Positions 35,013 to 38,396 of a stretch of DNA of 38,396 nucleotides are shown here, piece after piece. Position 1 is the stretch's first letter, and every line of letters starts with the position of its first letter. A program made the translations under genes and the position numbers. The notes beneath the pieces are model-generated. The model was given only the letters and a program-made list of their open reading frames with translations, did no database searches and had not been told where the DNA came from. The stretch is from Propionibacteriaceae bacterium (GTDB lineage: Bacteria; Actinomycetota; Actinomycetes; Propionibacteriales; Propionibacteriaceae), in contig JAITVA010000134.1 in NCBI GenBank assembly GCA_031286045.1, positions 1 through 38,396 of the forward strand. The letters run 5' to 3'.

Positions 35013-35717
35013 TCAATCGTCGATCTGGAGGGCTGACAATTGAACGACGTTGGCTGAGGACATCACTAGCGTCATCGGTTGGCGAGTGGTCTCAAAGGTC
35101 AGGGTTCCGGTGACCGTCTCGCCCGATCCGATGAAGCCGTCCTCCAGATCGGTCGGCCTGGTCGATGTGGGCAGGATCTGTTGGCGGTCGGTGTTTCCAT
35201 AGGCGTAGAACTGGTAGTACAAGGTCCCCGTGTCGACAGTGATGTCGAGGGTCAACCGCACCCCGGTGGCGGTCCAGGCGGTGTGGGTGATCTTCCAGTA
35301 CCCCACCACGCCTTTGCCGTCGTCGAAGGAGACGCCGCCCGTTCTGGTCTGGGTGGTGTACGACAAAGGTCGGGACTGGGTGGCCGACGGATTCGACACC
35401 GGCAGATTATTGATCAGTATCCCGCCGATGATCGCCACGACCACGAGCACGGCGATGAGCAGGATCCACCCGAGGCGCCTTCGCGGGCGATAATCACTGA
35501 TCGAGGTGGCTGGCGACTGGTCGACCTGGATGGGCTCAGCGGCTTGCGGACTGGGGCCGACCGGCTCGCTGTGGCCGGGTTGATAGGTGTATCCGGCCAG
35601 GATCGGTGGCTCATCTGGCGCCTCCCAGGCACGCCGGGGTGTGGCCGCAGCGTTCGTCTGCGGGCCTGGATACGATCGCCGTGGCACGGGATCAGATGAT
35701 TGAGGAGAGGTCATCAT
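35013..35717 (-). CDS. single-TM membrane-anchored protein, DUF4352-like extracytoplasmic domain
   Basis: Pro-rich cytosolic N-terminus, RRRLGWILLIAVLVVVAIIGGILI TM, beta-rich C-terminus with GSGETVTGTLTFE. Confidence 0.6.
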   Translation of the reverse strand: MMTSPQSSDPVPRRSYPGPQTNAAATPRRAWEAPDEPPILAGYTYQPGHSEPVGPSPQAAEPIQVDQSPATSISDYRPRRRLGWILLIAVLVVVAIIGGILINNLPVSNPSATQSRPLSYTTQTRTGGVSFDDGKGVVGYWKITHTAWTATGVRLTLDITVDTGTLYYQFYAYGNTDRQQILPTSTRPTDLEDGFIGSGETVTGTLTFETTRQPMTLVMSSANVVQLSALQIDD

Positions 35718-35773
35718 GATCTACAATACGAGATTTGCGCCTCTCGTGCTGGCATGTGACCTGGCTAGGGGGC

Positions 35774-36130
35774 TCAGTTCGTTGTCGGAGCAGGTGTGGC
35801 CGGTGTCGAAGAGGCCGTCGCGGTGGCCGACGATGACTCGGTGGTCTTCGGCGTGCTCGTTGAGGCGTCCGCGCTGGTGGATGTGGCCCCCGTCTCGGAA
35901 CTGGTCGTCGTCGCGGTCGAGGCGGCTGGCACGGAAGCCGACGCCGATGAGCTCTTCTTGTTGTCAGTGGCGTAGAACCCTGATCCCTTGAAAACGATAC
36001 CGACTGGCGAGAACACTTTGCGTAACTGACCCTGGCATTCGGGGCAGACTGTCAGGGTCGGGTCCGTCATGTGCTGGAAAATCTCAAGATCGCGACCACA
36101 GGACTGGCAGTGGTACTGATAGATCGGCAT
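35774..36130 (-). CDS. FmdB-family zinc-ribbon protein with Ser/Thr/Ala-rich tail
   Basis: MPIYQYHCQSCGRDLEIFQHMTDPTLTVCPECQGQLRKVFSPVGIVFKGSGFYATD. Confidence 0.92.
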   Translation of the reverse strand: MPIYQYHCQSCGRDLEIFQHMTDPTLTVCPECQGQLRKVFSPVGIVFKGSGFYATDNKKSSSASASVPAASTATTTSSETGATSTSADASTSTPKTTESSSATATASSTPATPAPTTN

Positions 36131-36154
36131 TCAACCTCCGTGACGAGTATGGAA

Positions 36155-36171
36155 GCCCTGTCAGACAGGGC
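36155..36171 (-). other. hairpin in the fmdB 5' UTR
   Basis: gccctgtc-a-gacagggc perfect inverted repeat between the CIRCE site and the fmdB start. Confidence 0.5.
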
Positions 36172-36190
36172 CAAGTCATTTTAGCGCTCT

Positions 36191-36217
36191 TTAGCACTCT
36201 ACCTCGTCGACTGCTAA
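36191..36217. promoter_or_regulatory. CIRCE element (HrcA operator) upstream of the fmdB-family gene
   Basis: TTAGCACTC-N9(TACCTCGTC)-GACTGCTAA; 17/18 match to TTAGCACTC-N9-GAGTGCTAA; a further half site TTAGCGCTC at 36181-36189. Confidence 0.85.
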
Positions 36218-36246
36218 GAACAAGAGCTTGTGTGGGGTGCTGGCAC

Positions 36247-37497
36247 TCAAGAGTCGCCGGGATCGACCTCGAACTCTTCACGCGCGGGGTCGCCGGTTTG
36301 AGGGCTCTGCGTGAGCCGTTTCAGGATCGGAGCGGAAATGAGCCCAACCACGCAGGCGACGCCTCCGGCGATGAGGACGCACTGCAGTCCGCCATGGTAA
36401 CCGTACTGATCAATGAAGTGACCGGCGATCGTGGATCCAAGCGACACTCCGATGCCGATGCCGGTGCCCATCCAGGCCAATCCTTCGGTCAAACGCGTGG
36501 GGGGAACGAGGTGGCCGATCAGGCCGTTCGCGTTGATGAAGGTCGGCGCGATGGCGAATCCCGCGACGAATCCGCAGATCCCAAGAATCAGAGGATCGTC
36601 GGCCAGGAGGAATGAGAAGACCAAGAGGCCGAGAACACAAACTCCGATCGTGAACCGCCGCCACAAGGGACTCGACCACCCCCTGGAACCGTAGAGCAGT
36701 CCGCCGATGGCTGATCCGAGGGACATGGCGCCTAGAACCAGTCCGGCCAAGGGACGGGCGTCCCACGCGGAAGTCGCTGCGACCACAGTCACGTCGATGG
36801 AGCCGAAAATGCATCCCATCAGGGTTCCGACGCCGAGAACCGGTGCGATTCCGGGGTAGAACAGTAGGAATCGACGAGACTCATGGTCGTGTTTCTCTAG
36901 CGGGATGACTTTGGGCTCGGTCGCGGTGAGCGAGTAGAAGACCAGTGCTCCGCCTGCGCCGAGGATGATGGGGCCCACCAGGCCGGTCGCAGGGTTGAAA
37001 CTGGTGGCCAGCCAAGTCGCGAGGACGGGGCCCACCACGAACGTGACCTCGTCGAGGGTGGACTCCAAAGAGAAGGCGGTGTGAAGGTCCCTAGACGATG
37101 TGAGGACATAATTCCATCGTGCCCGCACCATAGCGCCAGGAGAACCGCCAGTGAATCCAGTGATCACCGTGCAGATGAACAAGTAAACCAGCGGCGCATG
37201 AAGCAGGGCCAGTGCGATCATGGCGGCCAGGGCCACAGCAGAGACGAGGGCGGCCGGCAGCATGATTTTGCGCTGTCCGTGTCGGTCCACTAGGTGCGAC
37301 AGGTAGGCAGTCCCGATGGCCCAGGCCACTGAGTTCGCCGCCGTGAGCCCACCGGCCATGCCATAGCTGCCATAGAGCCCTGACACCATCAACACGGTGC
37401 CGATCCCCATCATCGCGCCACCGAATCGCGCCAGCAGTCCGGCCGCACAGAACGCCAAAGCTCCGGGGACTTTGAGGACTGTGAGGTAAGAACGCAT
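36247..37497 (-). CDS. MFS transporter
   Basis: 12-TM hydrophobic profile; YLSHLVDRHGQRKIMLPAAL; LVPPTRLTEGLAWMGTGIGIGVSLGSTIAGHFID. Confidence 0.9.
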   Translation of the reverse strand: MRSYLTVLKVPGALAFCAAGLLARFGGAMMGIGTVLMVSGLYGSYGMAGGLTAANSVAWAIGTAYLSHLVDRHGQRKIMLPAALVSAVALAAMIALALLHAPLVYLFICTVITGFTGGSPGAMVRARWNYVLTSSRDLHTAFSLESTLDEVTFVVGPVLATWLATSFNPATGLVGPIILGAGGALVFYSLTATEPKVIPLEKHDHESRRFLLFYPGIAPVLGVGTLMGCIFGSIDVTVVAATSAWDARPLAGLVLGAMSLGSAIGGLLYGSRGWSSPLWRRFTIGVCVLGLLVFSFLLADDPLILGICGFVAGFAIAPTFINANGLIGHLVPPTRLTEGLAWMGTGIGIGVSLGSTIAGHFIDQYGYHGGLQCVLIAGGVACVVGLISAPILKRLTQSPQTGDPAREEFEVDPGDS

Positions 37498-37781
37498 CCG
37501 ACTAGTGTCGCATAGCCGACCCTTGGTTTCCCAAACGGATTCGCGGCAAAGGTGGCTGTTTCATCGATGGAAAAACTTGGCACCACTGGTCCATGCCACT
37601 TGTTGCCGTCGGTCCTGCTGGCAGAGTTACGTAGGTTTCTGACTGAATCTACGTGTTCTGGAAACCCGATCCCCGTATGTAATCCGTTGTCATTACCGCG
37701 ACGGCAAGGTCAGCCATTAAATACCAGCACCGAAGGTGAGATGTCAAGGCTCTTGTGCGAGGTAATTGCGAAGAATGGGCG

Positions 37782-37940
37782 TAAGATTGTGTCTAATCAC
37801 AGCCACCGTGAGGACTGTTCCGGGTTGGGGGACGATAGCTGTGATTGTGCTCGACGCCTTCCGGGGGGATATTAGCGCGACACATTGCCAGAAATGGCAG
37901 GTAGAGGGTGGTCACGACCGTCAAGGTTTGACCACCCTCT
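37782..37940 (+). ncRNA. candidate structured RNA (four consecutive hairpins) upstream of serC, function unknown
   Basis: TAAGAT -10-like (37782-37787); P1 aatcacagc/gctgtgatt (37795-37803/37838-37846); P2 GTG-c-TCG-a-CGC/GCG-CGA-CAC (37847-37857/37875-37883); P3 tgcca-gaaa-tggca (37886-37899); P4 agagggtggtca/tgaccaccctct (37903-37914/37929-37940). Confidence 0.5.
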
Positions 37941-38016
37941 GCTGTTTCATGGTCCACTTTCCCGCCAGCATGGTACTGGTCATCGCGGCGCGGGCGGTTC
38001 GTGACAGAATCATCGA

Positions 38017-38396
38017 GTGACTTTCAATTTTTCTTCTGGTCCGGCCGCTTTGCCGGATGACGTGGTGACGCGGATTCATGATGATTTGCCGGACTGGAAC
38101 GGGACCGGTATGCCGGTGATGGCCGTGTCTCACCGAGGGGCGGACTTCACCGCTTTGATGGGACGGGTGGACGCCAAGATGCGAGCGGCGCTGTCGATCC
38201 CAGACAGCCACGAAGTGCTGGTCATGCAGGGTGGGGGCATGGGGCAGTTCGCCGCTGTTCCTTTGAACCTGACCGATCCAGGCGACGAGATCGCCGTCGT
38301 GGTGACCGGGCATTGGGGCGCGAGCGCGGCCAAAGAGGCCGCCCAGATGGGACTGAACGTCGTCCGCGTGGCGGATGAGGCGGCCTCTGGCTACAC
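38017..38396 (+). CDS. serC: phosphoserine aminotransferase, N-terminal part (runs off window end)
   Basis: GTG ACT TTC AAT...: VTFNFSSGPAALPDDVVTRIHDDLPDWNGTGMPVMAVSHRGADF...VMQGGGMGQFAAVPLNL. Not in the ORF track because there is no stop in the window. Confidence 0.93.
   Translation, partial: MTFNFSSGPAALPDDVVTRIHDDLPDWNGTGMPVMAVSHRGADFTALMGRVDAKMRAALSIPDSHEVLVMQGGGMGQFAAVPLNLTDPGDEIAVVVTGHWGASAAKEAAQMGLNVVRVADEAASGY

Noticed and set aside
37552-37875. 107-aa ORF in the MFS-serC intergenic region
   Set aside because: No recognisable domain, no good Shine-Dalgarno, and its 3' part overlaps hairpins P1/P2 of the candidate RNA.
1-38396. Mobile elements, prophage, toxin-antitoxin, restriction-modification or other defence systems
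   Set aside because: No transposase, integrase, methyltransferase or recognisable defence proteins among the ORFs.

Overview
38.4-kb chromosomal window from a GC-rich actinobacterium (gene content and order suggest a Propionibacteriales-like member of the Actinomycetota; this is inference). Mostly housekeeping: FKBP-type PPIase C-terminus, gluQRS(-), pafB-pafC, a diacylglycerol-kinase-like gene, a HelY/Mtr4-like helicase, hisF, a HIT protein, ilvB-ilvN-ilvC with a predicted leader-peptide attenuator, a very large modular surface protein (~2418 aa), maf(-), birA, feoA-feoB-feoC-like, murD2-murL(-), rph-rdgB-thyA-folA-dinB, tRNA-Leu(UAG), a choloylglycine-hydrolase-family gene split by an in-frame stop, bcp(-), DUF3618, a GroES-like protein, an acyl-CoA ligase(-), a DUF4352-like membrane protein(-), an FmdB-family zinc ribbon(-), an MFS transporter(-) and the start of serC. 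Observations most worth follow-up: (1) murL/murD2, the alternative route to D-Glu in peptidoglycan, divergent from rph-rdgB where many actinobacteria carry murI; (2) a giant adhesin built from alternating A/B modules with an 843-846 bp two-module period and a degenerate LAGSG sorting motif; (3) four back-to-back hairpins in the intergenic region upstream of serC (candidate sRNA or leader RNA); (4) a near-perfect CIRCE (HrcA) site in front of fmdB; (5) a candidate leaderless ilvBNC leader peptide ending VLVL* followed by an intrinsic terminator; (6) a HelY-like helicase that appears to lack its arch domain; (7) a recurring leaderless promoter layout. No CRISPR array, transposase, integrase, phage gene or defence system was recognised. 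No searches or folding programs were run; all calls come from reading the sequence.
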